Virus record (IMG/VR): IMGVR_UViG_3300045922_000579
Span: 1-28,684 of that record
Reading direction: 5' to 3' (one strand)
Source of the DNA: a virus
DNA: 28,684 nucleotides
The number at the start of each line of letters is the position of its first letter. Position 1 is the first letter of the stretch. The notes under the pieces were generated by a model. The model did no database searches. It was not told the origin of the DNA and worked only from the letters and a program-made list of their open reading frames with translations. Positions 1-5,774 of this stretch are shown piece after piece. Made by a program: the position numbers and the translations under genes.

Positions 1-99
1 CCTTTTTTAAAGTGTGATTGATTAAATTTTACGTTACAAAGATACAACAGAAAATTAATACGATGCAAATATTTTTTTATATTCTTTTGTATATTTTTT
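1..99. repeat. Left copy of exact 99-bp terminal direct repeat
   Basis: The first 99 bases are identical to bases 28586-28684, and the match stops at base 100. The repeat falls inside a promoter (minus strand) that only makes sense if the two ends are joined. A short exact end-overlap of this size is what a de Bruijn assembler leaves on a circular contig. I therefore read it as assembly overlap on a circular or circularly permuted genome rather than a biological terminal repeat. Confidence 0.9.
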
Positions 100-134
100 C
101 TAAATTGTTGATTATCAACGAGAAAAAATTTTGT
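1..134 (-). promoter_or_regulatory. Repeated minus-strand promoter module, copy A
   Basis: Read on the minus strand this module has a TTGATTATCAA box (118-108), then exactly 40 bp later a -33 TTG (68-66), a 21-bp spacer and a -7 element TATCTTTG (44-37). A conserved leader containing AATCACACTT follows. The -33/-7 pair fits the Bacteroidota sigma consensus TTG-N19-21-TAnnTTTG. The promoter part is duplicated at 28622-28653 because of the terminal overlap. There it lies 43 bp upstream of the start codon at 28578, so it should drive the hexapeptide-repeat protein and the DUF4326 gene. Copies B (3681-3815) and C (14968-15100) share the whole layout. Confidence 0.8.
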
Positions 135-194
135 TAACAAAAAAAAACAGATCATCATGTATGTCTATTAGATATATTTTTTTCATTTTTTTTG

Positions 195-202
195 TATTTT
201 TG
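195..202 (+). promoter_or_regulatory. Weak candidate -7 element before the terminase operon
   Basis: TATTTTTG fits the TAnnTTTG consensus and ends only 5 bases before the ATG at 208, so the transcript would be nearly leaderless. I see no TTG at the expected -33 distance, so this is a weak call. It is the only plausible promoter for the plus-strand pair at 208-1909, because the upstream genes are all on the other strand. Confidence 0.35.
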
Positions 203-207
203 TTTTT

Positions 208-633
208 ATGACAAACATATTAAAAAATCTATTACAAGGGTCAATCTATAACTTCGTTGGTGAGGTTTATACTCTCAGAAGCCAGCAAGCAGGCGATGCA
301 AGAGGGTACATAACCACCATGCAAGGCGAGGCATTAGTCCCGAACGACAATCATATAGTATGCGGCGCTGAATTCGTGCAAGATAGAAGGCAAGCGTATA
401 ATGGCAATCTATATCATAGAATCATGACTTGGAACTTATATATAATGAAGTCTCCAATATCAGCGTTGGACGTTATCAATGTGGACTATTATCTACAAGG
501 GAAGGAGGTAGCTACTGACTCCGAATCATATCACTTCGCTGTTACTGGCTCGCAACGAAGGGACGAGAATACTATCATTATTACCATAGAAGTTCTCGCA
601 ACATACGACCCTAAGTGCTTGTGTTGCAACTAA
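208..633 (+). CDS. Hypothetical small virion-associated protein next to terminase
   Basis: A 141-residue protein that I do not recognise by sequence. It is soluble, has no signal peptide or membrane segment, and its C-terminal half reads as alternating beta strands (around residues 70-132) ending in a cysteine-rich tail (CLCCN). Size and beta-rich character would fit a tail-terminator or head-completion (neck) protein, but that is inference only. It is unlikely to be the terminase small subunit because no HTH is visible and a better candidate lies at 5758. The ATG at 208 is the first in the frame, directly after a TATTTTTG element. The gene ends 4 bases before the terminase large subunit and is probably cotranscribed with it. 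Confidence 0.75.
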   Translation: MTNILKNLLQGSIYNFVGEVYTLRSQQAGDARGYITTMQGEALVPNDNHIVCGAEFVQDRRQAYNGNLYHRIMTWNLYIMKSPISALDVINVDYYLQGKEVATDSESYHFAVTGSQRRDENTIIITIEVLATYDPKCLCCN

Positions 634-637
634 TTGT

Positions 638-1909
638 ATGGATATATTGTTGTCGCCTAAGCAATACGAGTTCTGCACATCCGACAAGCGGGAGACGTTC
701 TACATATCAGGCATAGGGAGCGGGAAGACATTCTGCTTAGCGGCTCGGGCATTAATTGCATTGTCAGTAAGCGGTGCTGTTATAGCCATATATGCTCCTA
801 CTACTAAGGTGCTTAGGTTCGCAACTCTTAGGGGGCTTGTCAGTGCTTGGGAAAAAATGGGGTTCGTCAATGGTGTGCACTACGTTGTAGATGTAAGACC
901 GAAGTGGAAGCATGTTAAGCCATTCTCGGTTAAGGACAATAAGGGAATACTTACGACTGTATGGGGAAGCTATGCTATTCTTGACGGGTTGGACAATTAC
1001 AACTCTCAACGTGGGCAGGAATTAGATGAGATATTCGTCGATGAGTTCCGAGATATAAGACCGGAGGCAAGGGATGTTCTTATAGGAAGACTTCGGGGCC
1101 AAACTTATAAGAATCTTAAGAAAGAGCATAGAATCTGGTATGCTACCACACCACCAGATAACCCTTATTATTTGCAGAAATTGGCTGCTGAATGTACTGA
1201 TAATCAGAAGTTTATATTTGGAACTACTTATGACAATATAGATAACCTGCCACCTGGATATATTGAGTCGCAAATATCCACATTAGACCCTGAGACGATA
1301 GAGAGAGAAATAATGGGAAGGTTTGTTTTTACAAACGGCAAGCGATTTGCGTACATGTTTTCTAAGGAGAAGCATATAGGGACAACACACATAAACGATA
1401 GATTGCCGCTATACTTATCATTCGACTTCAACCTCGACCCTGCTACATGTATAATTGGGCAACACACTGAGAATTACATACATATCCACGGCGAGATAAG
1501 ACTAAGGAATGCTTCAATATACGACGTATGTTCTGAGATAAAGCGGCGGTATCCTGGTTATATCTATGTAATAACAGGAGATGCTGCGGGCAATTCTCGG
1601 GAGAAAGCTACCCGTGACCTTACATCTATGTATGATATTATACAGATGGAACTTGGATTGCCATCGCATCTTATCCAAGTAGATAAGCACAACCCTACAC
1701 ATAGGACCAACCGGACACTTGTTAATTCAATTTTTCAACATTTAGAAGTTATAATTAATCCATCGTGTGAATATCTAATACAGGACTTAGATATGGTCCA
1801 ATGTGATGAGACGGGCTCAATAGATAAGTCCAACAAGGAGCTGACTCACCTGTTGGACTGTTATAGATATTATGTAAATCAATGGTTCTCTTGGTTTTTA
1901 CGGGTCTAA
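638..1909 (+). CDS. terL: Terminase large subunit
   Basis: A 423-residue phage packaging motor that uses ATP to move DNA into the procapsid and cuts concatemers. The ATPase half shows a Walker A GIGSGKT (25-31), a Walker B IFVDEF (132-137, acidic pair D135/E136) and the coupling motif YATTPP (168-173). The RNase H-like nuclease half has its three acidic positions: D263 (SFDFN), D315 (GDAAG) and D407 (HLLDCYRY). All key residues are present, so the protein should be active. Length is typical of a compact TerL. It follows the 141-residue gene with a 4-base gap. Its TAA overlaps the TAG of the convergent nuclease gene. The likely small subunit is about 3.8 kb away at 5758, not adjacent as in most phages. 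Confidence 0.95.
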   Translation: MDILLSPKQYEFCTSDKRETFYISGIGSGKTFCLAARALIALSVSGAVIAIYAPTTKVLRFATLRGLVSAWEKMGFVNGVHYVVDVRPKWKHVKPFSVKDNKGILTTVWGSYAILDGLDNYNSQRGQELDEIFVDEFRDIRPEARDVLIGRLRGQTYKNLKKEHRIWYATTPPDNPYYLQKLAAECTDNQKFIFGTTYDNIDNLPPGYIESQISTLDPETIEREIMGRFVFTNGKRFAYMFSKEKHIGTTHINDRLPLYLSFDFNLDPATCIIGQHTENYIHIHGEIRLRNASIYDVCSEIKRRYPGYIYVITGDAAGNSREKATRDLTSMYDIIQMELGLPSHLIQVDKHNPTHRTNRTLVNSIFQHLEVIINPSCEYLIQDLDMVQCDETGSIDKSNKELTHLLDCYRYYVNQWFSWFLRV

Positions 1910-2568
1910 ACCGAGAAAGGGTCTATGTCTTGTTCTTCTTGTTCACCATCTACGAACCTTATGGACCAATCATTAGCCTCCGTTACTTTTTGCGCAATTA
2001 ATTGTATATCAGCATCATTGCGCTGCACGTATATTAGTTTTATGCGCTCAACATCACCGAACCGATGTAGTGCTTCTTCTTCTCTATACAATAGTTCAAC
2101 CGGAGTATCTACGAGTACATAAGCGAGTATTGCGAGTTCTGCACCTGTAAGCATCATATACCCTTGCAGCTGCCAATAGTATTCTGTTGGTATCTTATTG
2201 GTCTGTCTATATGATGCTAAGGAATACAGCCAGTTAGCTCGTGTGAACGGGCACTTAACATCCAATACTGTTTTTGTTTTTTTTGTACTTGATAAAAAAT
2301 TATTCTGAAAAATAACGTCTGGAGTCCCTTCTATCCATTCATTCTCATATTTTTGCTCGTTTTTTGACAAATCTATATTTAAGTATTCGCTAATCATTTT
2401 AATCGCTTCATTCTCAACTAAAATACCTTTATGCATCTCACGTGAATAGGTAGAATAGCTTACACCACGCTGTTGGCTGTCATACAGCTGGCATATGTAC
2501 TTCTTAGCTGTGTCTGTTAATTTTTTTCCCTCCATAATGTTATGGAGGGAATGGCAACGGAATTTCAT
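1906..2568 (-). CDS. Lambda-exonuclease/YqaJ-like nuclease
   Basis: A 220-residue PD-(D/E)XK nuclease of the YqaJ/lambda-exo type, expected to resect one strand of double-stranded ends so that RecT can load. Visible motifs are KGILVENEA with E52, GTPD (D84), LDVKCPF (D103 and K105) and WQLQGYM (Q133), the order expected for this family. It lies 4 bases downstream of recT on the same strand, the usual exonuclease-annealase pairing. The start is uncertain. ATG at 2568 gives MKFRCHSL..., while ATG at 2535 (MEGKKLTD...) removes 11 residues. A perfect 12-bp inverted repeat (2526-2551) covers the second ATG, so I prefer the first. Its stop overlaps the terminase stop in convergent orientation. Confidence 0.88.
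   Translation of the reverse strand: MKFRCHSLHNIMEGKKLTDTAKKYICQLYDSQQRGVSYSTYSREMHKGILVENEAIKMISEYLNIDLSKNEQKYENEWIEGTPDVIFQNNFLSSTKKTKTVLDVKCPFTRANWLYSLASYRQTNKIPTEYYWQLQGYMMLTGAELAILAYVLVDTPVELLYREEEALHRFGDVERIKLIYVQRNDADIQLIAQKVTEANDWSIRFVDGEQEEQDIDPFSV
2526..2551 (-). promoter_or_regulatory. Perfect inverted repeat over the alternative nuclease start
   Basis: TTCCCTCCATAA and TTATGGAGGGAA form a perfect 12-bp inverted repeat separated by two bases. On the minus-strand mRNA the hairpin contains the ATG at 2535 and the GGAGG just after it. It could hide an internal start and set the ratio of exonuclease to RecT, or act as a processing site. It lies within the coding region if translation starts at 2568. 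Confidence 0.6.
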
Positions 2569-2572
2569 ATTA

Positions 2573-3454
2573 TTATTCTATTATTAAGTCCACGCAATCA
2601 ATAGACACTACCTTGGCATTATACATCTCAATAAGATCAGAATCTCCTGTATCCATTACATCTTTTTTAAGCTCCTTAGCCTCTTGTGCCGTCTCTATTG
2701 CTGCTATGCTATCATGTAGCCACTGCGTCTTTGTTACAGCATTCTCTTTGAGCTCGATATACTCTATGTCCTTAGTATCTTGTTCTTCTTCTTCTTCCAC
2801 TTCTACAAGAACGTTGCTTACTATTGCATAAGTCTTCATGATTGACAATAGTACGGTTTTGCATGCCATGTCGTTGAACTCGTCCACCCACACTCCGAAC
2901 AGTTCACCGTCTTCATTCTTTGATTTTGAATATTTTTTTGCATGCGCAATAACTTGCTCTATTGTCCAATAGCAAGCTTTTTTGAACCCGTGAATGGTCT
3001 CGAAATATGAGTAATAACCAACAATCTCATCATCAGGTGTAATATCTATCTGAGTAATTGTCATCTCTTCGTTGATTCTGTCCCATTTTGGGCTCTCACG
3101 TTTGTAGATAGGTATAGAGGCTATTCTTCTGTACTGGTTGGTTCGCAATGCCAACTGTATTAATCCCTTGTATCCAAGTATAAACTTTACATCATATATT
3201 TTGTTTTTGCTGTTCCAGTATTTGATAAAATAGCAATGTCCAAGTGATGGTGATACATTGAGACCCAGTTCTATTGCGTGCATAGCTGCCTTATACACTG
3301 ACTTAGGGTTTATGTTTGTTAGATCGTTGTTCTGAACAATCTGGAAAATTGCGGTTGCGAATTGTCTCGCTCTCGTTTGCGTACCTAATAGTTCACATAG
3401 ATTTTTCTGAACGTTCTCAGAAAAAAGGAATTGTTTGTGTGTTGTAATATCCAT
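2573..3454 (-). CDS. recT: RecT-family single-strand annealing protein
   Basis: A 293-residue RecT-type annealase that coats resected single strands and anneals them to complementary DNA for phage recombination and concatemer formation. Recognition rests on the family core: ELGLNVSPSLG (residues 62-72), FILGYKGLIQLA (91-102) and a central KKACYWTIEQVIAHAKKYS segment. An acidic low-complexity stretch (EVEEEEEQD) follows the core. The frame is open further upstream, but those codons run back through the stop of the preceding gene. ATG at 3454 (MDITTHKQF) is chosen because it gives a normal RecT length and leaves a 7-base gap after the 70-residue gene. The partner exonuclease follows after 4 bases. 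Expression should come from promoter module B. Confidence 0.92.
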   Translation of the reverse strand: MDITTHKQFLFSENVQKNLCELLGTQTRARQFATAIFQIVQNNDLTNINPKSVYKAAMHAIELGLNVSPSLGHCYFIKYWNSKNKIYDVKFILGYKGLIQLALRTNQYRRIASIPIYKRESPKWDRINEEMTITQIDITPDDEIVGYYSYFETIHGFKKACYWTIEQVIAHAKKYSKSKNEDGELFGVWVDEFNDMACKTVLLSIMKTYAIVSNVLVEVEEEEEQDTKDIEYIELKENAVTKTQWLHDSIAAIETAQEAKELKKDVMDTGDSDLIEMYNAKVVSIDCVDLIIE

Positions 3455-3461
3455 AGTAGTT

Positions 3462-3674
3462 TTAAAAATTTTTACCTTGACAATAATATTTTTTATATGC
3501 CCATTTTTCGACAATTGCCAATTCGTCATCTGTTAGATCGTACTTTTCTTGAATCATCTCCATTCTTGCGTTGAGCCTGTCATAACCGCAACCTTCATCT
3601 ACTTTGTCGAAGTAGCAGTAGGCTGACATCATCTCTGAGAAAGCAGCCTTTGGGATTTGTCTTTTTGTTTCCAT
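3462..3674 (-). CDS. Small early protein, unknown function
   Basis: A 70-residue protein, first gene of the recombination operon, not recognised. It is largely helical and charged (MEMIQEKYDLTDDELAIVEKW, residues 38-58) with a few cysteines and no membrane segment. The start at ATG 3674 is supported by a good AAAGGAG ribosome binding site a few bases upstream, one of the few clear Shine-Dalgarno sites here. Upstream codons in the same frame translate the promoter and are rejected. Position in front of recT and exo, and control by module B, suggest an early or recombination-related accessory role, but this is inference. Confidence 0.75.
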   Translation of the reverse strand: METKRQIPKAAFSEMMSAYCYFDKVDEGCGYDRLNARMEMIQEKYDLTDDELAIVEKWAYKKYYCQGKNF

Positions 3675-3680
3675 TTTTTT

Positions 3681-3815
3681 CTCCTTTGTTAAGTGTGATT
3701 TAAATTTTATGATACAAAGATAAGAACAAAAATTAATACCATGCAAATATTTTTTTATATTTTTTTGTATATTTTTTGCAACTAATTGATTATGAGTTAG
3801 AAAAAAATTATGATT
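3681..3815 (-). promoter_or_regulatory. Repeated minus-strand promoter module, copy B
   Basis: Same layout as copies A and C. On the minus strand it carries a box TTGATTATGAG (3786-3796, last three bases diverged), a 40-bp interval, -33 TTG (3746-3744), a 21-bp spacer and -7 TATCTTTG (3722-3715). A leader with AATCACACTT follows, and AAAGGAG before the ATG at 3674. It should drive the small gene, recT and the exonuclease. On the opposite strand a TATCTTTG at 3844-3851 may fire towards the HTH gene. Confidence 0.82.
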
Positions 3816-3843
3816 TTTTTTTCTTTATTAAAATAAAAAGTTG

Positions 3844-3851
3844 TATCTTTG
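3844..3851 (+). promoter_or_regulatory. Candidate plus-strand -7 element facing the HTH gene
   Basis: TATCTTTG fits TAnnTTTG and is preceded by an AAAATAAAAAG stretch also present before the tRNA promoter next to copy C. No TTG is seen at the -33 distance. Transcription from here would run antisense into the HTH gene. Low confidence. Confidence 0.3.
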
Positions 3852-3883
3852 GTTATTTTCCATTGCAAAGATTTTTGGGCGGT

Positions 3884-4246
3884 TCAGTTGGTTTCCCCAA
3901 TTGTTCTGCCCCCTTTCTTTTTTAAATACGCTTGTGCCTCCGCTTCAATTTCAGCGTTTTACTTTTTACGCCCTTCTTTAAGATATTCCAGTAATTCAGT
4001 ACGGGAAAAGTACAGGCGTTTGCTTCGCTTCATTACAGGCAATTCGCCTTTTGATACCTTGCTGTAAAGCGTCGGTACGGTAAGGCTCAAAAATTCGGCT
4101 GCTTCCTGAATAGTTAAAAGCTGTTCCGGTTGTTCGGTGGGTTCAACCGTTTGGGGTAGGGTTTCTTTCAAAACCTTGCGAACTGAACTTTGTATTAAGT
4201 TGCTTAATTGTTCGCTGTCTAATTGTATTATTATAATTGAACTCAT
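3884..4246 (-). pseudogene. Excisionase-like HTH protein with premature in-frame stop
   Basis: A helix-turn-helix protein of the HTH_17/excisionase type common on Bacteroidota conjugative and integrative elements. From ATG 4246 it reads 95 residues to a TAA at 3961-3959. Residues 43-89 form the domain (LLTIQEAAEFLSLTVPTLYS, then RLYFSRTELLEYL). After the stop the same frame continues for 24 codons (NAEIEAEAQAYLKKKGG...) to a TGA at 3886-3884, and that tail resembles the usual C-terminus of this family as I remember it. The gene therefore looks truncated by one nonsense change, although the DNA-binding domain is complete and a 95-residue protein may still work. It could be a residue of a mobile element or a recruited regulator. 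Confidence 0.7.
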
Positions 4247-4349
4247 TTTTGAAATTATTACTGCTGCAAAAAAACAAAGCAAAGAATACCCCAATCAATA
4301 CCCATTTACACTATGGGGTACGTTTGGGGTATAATTCGTTTTAATTCCT

Positions 4350-4400
4350 TTAACCGATTAGCTCGCATAGTTCCTGTTTTGTCATTTGTAGCATAATCAT
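4350..4400 (-). CDS. Possible 16-residue leader peptide
   Basis: ATG at 4400 begins MIMLQMTKQELCELIG and ends at a TAA. It lies just downstream of a good minus-strand promoter (4414-4444) and about 100 bases upstream of the HTH gene. It may be a leader peptide or only a remnant of a longer gene. No homologue is recognised. Confidence 0.25.
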   Translation of the reverse strand: MIMLQMTKQELCELIG

Positions 4401-4413
4401 GTTTTTTTTTTGC

Positions 4414-4444
4414 CAAAATTACAAACAAAATCTATAAAAAACAA
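4414..4444 (-). promoter_or_regulatory. Promoter for the HTH gene
   Basis: On the minus strand a -33 TTG (4444-4442), a 20-bp spacer and a -7 TAATTTTG (4421-4414) fit the Bacteroidota consensus. The downstream leader is about 160 bases long and contains the 16-codon open frame and GGGGTA/TACCCC-type repeats (around 4293-4332). Such GGGGTA-rich stretches may be element-end or regulatory sequence. Confidence 0.6.
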
Positions 4445-5183
4445 CGGTTTAGTAGAAAAAAAATGTTGTTTTTTTATTTCAAAAAAAAAGAAAAATAATT
4501 AACTAATTGATTATCAATAACTTTTATTTACAAAAATAGAGGGTAAAAAACCTGATTTTTAAGCGTTTTTAAAAAAAAATAAAATAAAAATCATTTTGCC
4601 GTTCATTTTTTACAAAAATGACTTCTTCGTCTCCAAAAATAGTAGACACCTTGTACATCATATTCTTTTATTTTTTTACCGCACAAAATTAAATAATTTG
4701 TATGATTTAAAAAAATAATTTGTATTAAGAAAATATTTTTTTTTACACTTTTTTATACTTTTTTACACTTTTTAACAAATTTTAACAGATTTTAAGCAAT
4801 TTTATAACTTGTTGATTATCAACAAAATAAAAAAAACGATAAAAATAAATATGTAATCAATCAGTTTACAAGTTATTGATTATCAACAAAATAAAAGAAC
4901 TTAAAACAAAAATTTACTATAACGTGCCAAAAAATTTCATCCAAAAACGTAATTAATTGATTATCAAGAAGAAAAAATTTTCAAAAACACTTGCTTTGTA
5001 TTCGTGTCTTTATTTTTTTTATTATTATACACATATATTATATTAAAATATAATATATTATATATAATAATAATATAAGGAGATTATTTTCTTTTTTTTT
5101 GCTTCTTTTTTTTTCTTTTGTTAACAAAAAAAAATATTTTTCTCTTAAAGATCTTTTTAAAAAAAAAAAAAAATAAAAAAAAT

Positions 5184-5275
5184 TACGGGCGGACGGGCGG
5201 CCGCAACGGCTTGGGCAGGCGGTGGCAGTTGTAGATGGCTGATGCGTTGTGTATAGAGCTCAAACGCCGCATAAT
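5184..5275. other. Isolated G+C-rich island in the AT-rich region
   Basis: A sharp compositional break in a long A/T-rich stretch. It starts with a direct repeat ACGGGCGG-ACGGGCGG followed by CCGC (together making a GCGGCCGC), can form small hairpins (GCCG-CAA-CGGC) and ends near CGCCGC. No convincing gene is present. It could be a structured RNA, a protein-binding or packaging site, or a fragment of imported DNA. Confidence 0.4.
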
Positions 5276-5340
5276 TTCGCATTTTTATAGGGGTAGAATC
5301 GATTAAAAATAAAAAGATGATACATACATTATCTAATATG

Positions 5341-5375
5341 TAAAATCGTCTTAAATCGCTCTAAAATCGATTTTA
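5341..5375. promoter_or_regulatory. Phased TAAAATCG boxes upstream of terS promoter
   Basis: TAAAATCG at 5341, TTAAATCG at 5351 and TAAAATCG at 5362 are spaced 10 and 11 bases apart, one helical turn. The last runs into its inverse, giving the palindrome TAAAATCGATTTTA (5362-5375). A related AATCGATT lies at 5297-5304. The array is 30 bp upstream of the -33 element of the late promoter and close to the putative small terminase gene. It may be an activator or repressor site, or the packaging recognition site. Confidence 0.45.
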
Positions 5376-5404
5376 AATGGATACTATTTTTTTTAAAAAA
5401 AAAT

Positions 5405-5435
5405 TTGCATAGTATAAAAAAATGAATTATTTTTG
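5405..5435 (+). promoter_or_regulatory. Promoter for terS/tail operon
   Basis: TTG (5405-5407), a 20-bp spacer and TATTTTTG (5428-5435) match the Bacteroidota consensus. The ATG at 5454 is 18 bases downstream, giving a short leader. The operon runs through 10393 and ends at the terminator at 10419-10449. Confidence 0.75.
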
Positions 5436-5453
5436 TGTCGTAAAAAATTTTTT

Positions 5454-5774
5454 ATGAAAAAAACATTCCTAAAAATAAGAGGGGCTAAAGCACACGAAAA
5501 ACTGCTATTGCAGGCATACAATGCCTACAAAGACACTGGCATATTTTCTATATACCCTGATGGAGCCCAGCACATAAAGGGTAACAAGGTGACAATCAAC
5601 AAACTAAAGGAATTGATCGGAATCAGATTCTGCCACAAAAGTCAGTTAGGAGATATCGTCACAAAGCACACAAATTTCAAAAAAATAGATGGATACCAGA
5701 CAAGCAATGTTGATTTTGACGGATTTATTTCTGAACTTTGTGAAAAAATAAAAAACCATGGGCGAAATTTCTGA
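5454..5774 (+). CDS. Hypothetical protein upstream of terS
   Basis: A 106-residue basic protein (MKKTFLKIRG...) that I do not recognise. It has no membrane segment or signal peptide and reads as mixed alpha/beta with a lysine-rich middle (NKVTINKLKELIGI, about residues 43-56). ATG 5454 is chosen over an upstream non-ATG start because the promoter -7 element lies at 5428-5435. The last 17 bases overlap the next gene (start 5758), indicating translational coupling. First in the operon and next to a putative terminase small subunit, it may bind DNA, but nothing in the sequence proves this. Confidence 0.75.
   Translation: MKKTFLKIRGAKAHEKLLLQAYNAYKDTGIFSIYPDGAQHIKGNKVTINKLKELIGIRFCHKSQLGDIVTKHTNFKKIDGYQTSNVDFDGFISELCEKIKNHGRNF

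Larger units (their letters stand above)
4445..5404. other. Gene-free AT-rich region, candidate replication origin/control region
   Basis: About 1 kb without a credible gene on either strand. It contains four exact TTGATTATCAA boxes (4507-4517, 4812-4822, 4876-4886, 4957-4967). Two of these extend to GTTGATTATCAAC or ATTGATTATCAAC followed by AAAATAAAA. A nearly pure A/T tract lies at about 5015-5085, a G+C island at 5184-5275 and phased TAAAATCG boxes at 5341-5375. Repeated boxes next to an easily melted A/T tract are typical of origins, and the same boxes also sit upstream of the three minus-strand promoters. Origin function is inference; it could instead be a regulator-titration or packaging region. 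Confidence 0.5.

Noticed and set aside
1-99. Biological terminal repeat or phage attachment site
   Set aside because: The length and exactness fit assembly overlap, it lies inside a promoter, and no integrase is present.
764-1009. 81-codon open frame on the minus strand inside terL
   Set aside because: It lies wholly inside the well-supported terminase gene on the opposite strand and has no promoter or recognisable protein; a shadow frame.
1890-1915. Terminator hairpin at the terL/exonuclease convergent stops
   Set aside because: CTTGGTTT and AAACCGAG can pair with one wobble, but there is no T-run on either side and the stem overlaps both stop codons; too weak to call.
3959-4246. Stop-codon recoding explaining the internal TAA of the HTH gene
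   Set aside because: TAA, TAG and TGA all serve as ordinary stops for other genes here (terL ends with TAA, the exonuclease with TAG, terS with TGA), so genome-wide recoding is not supported.
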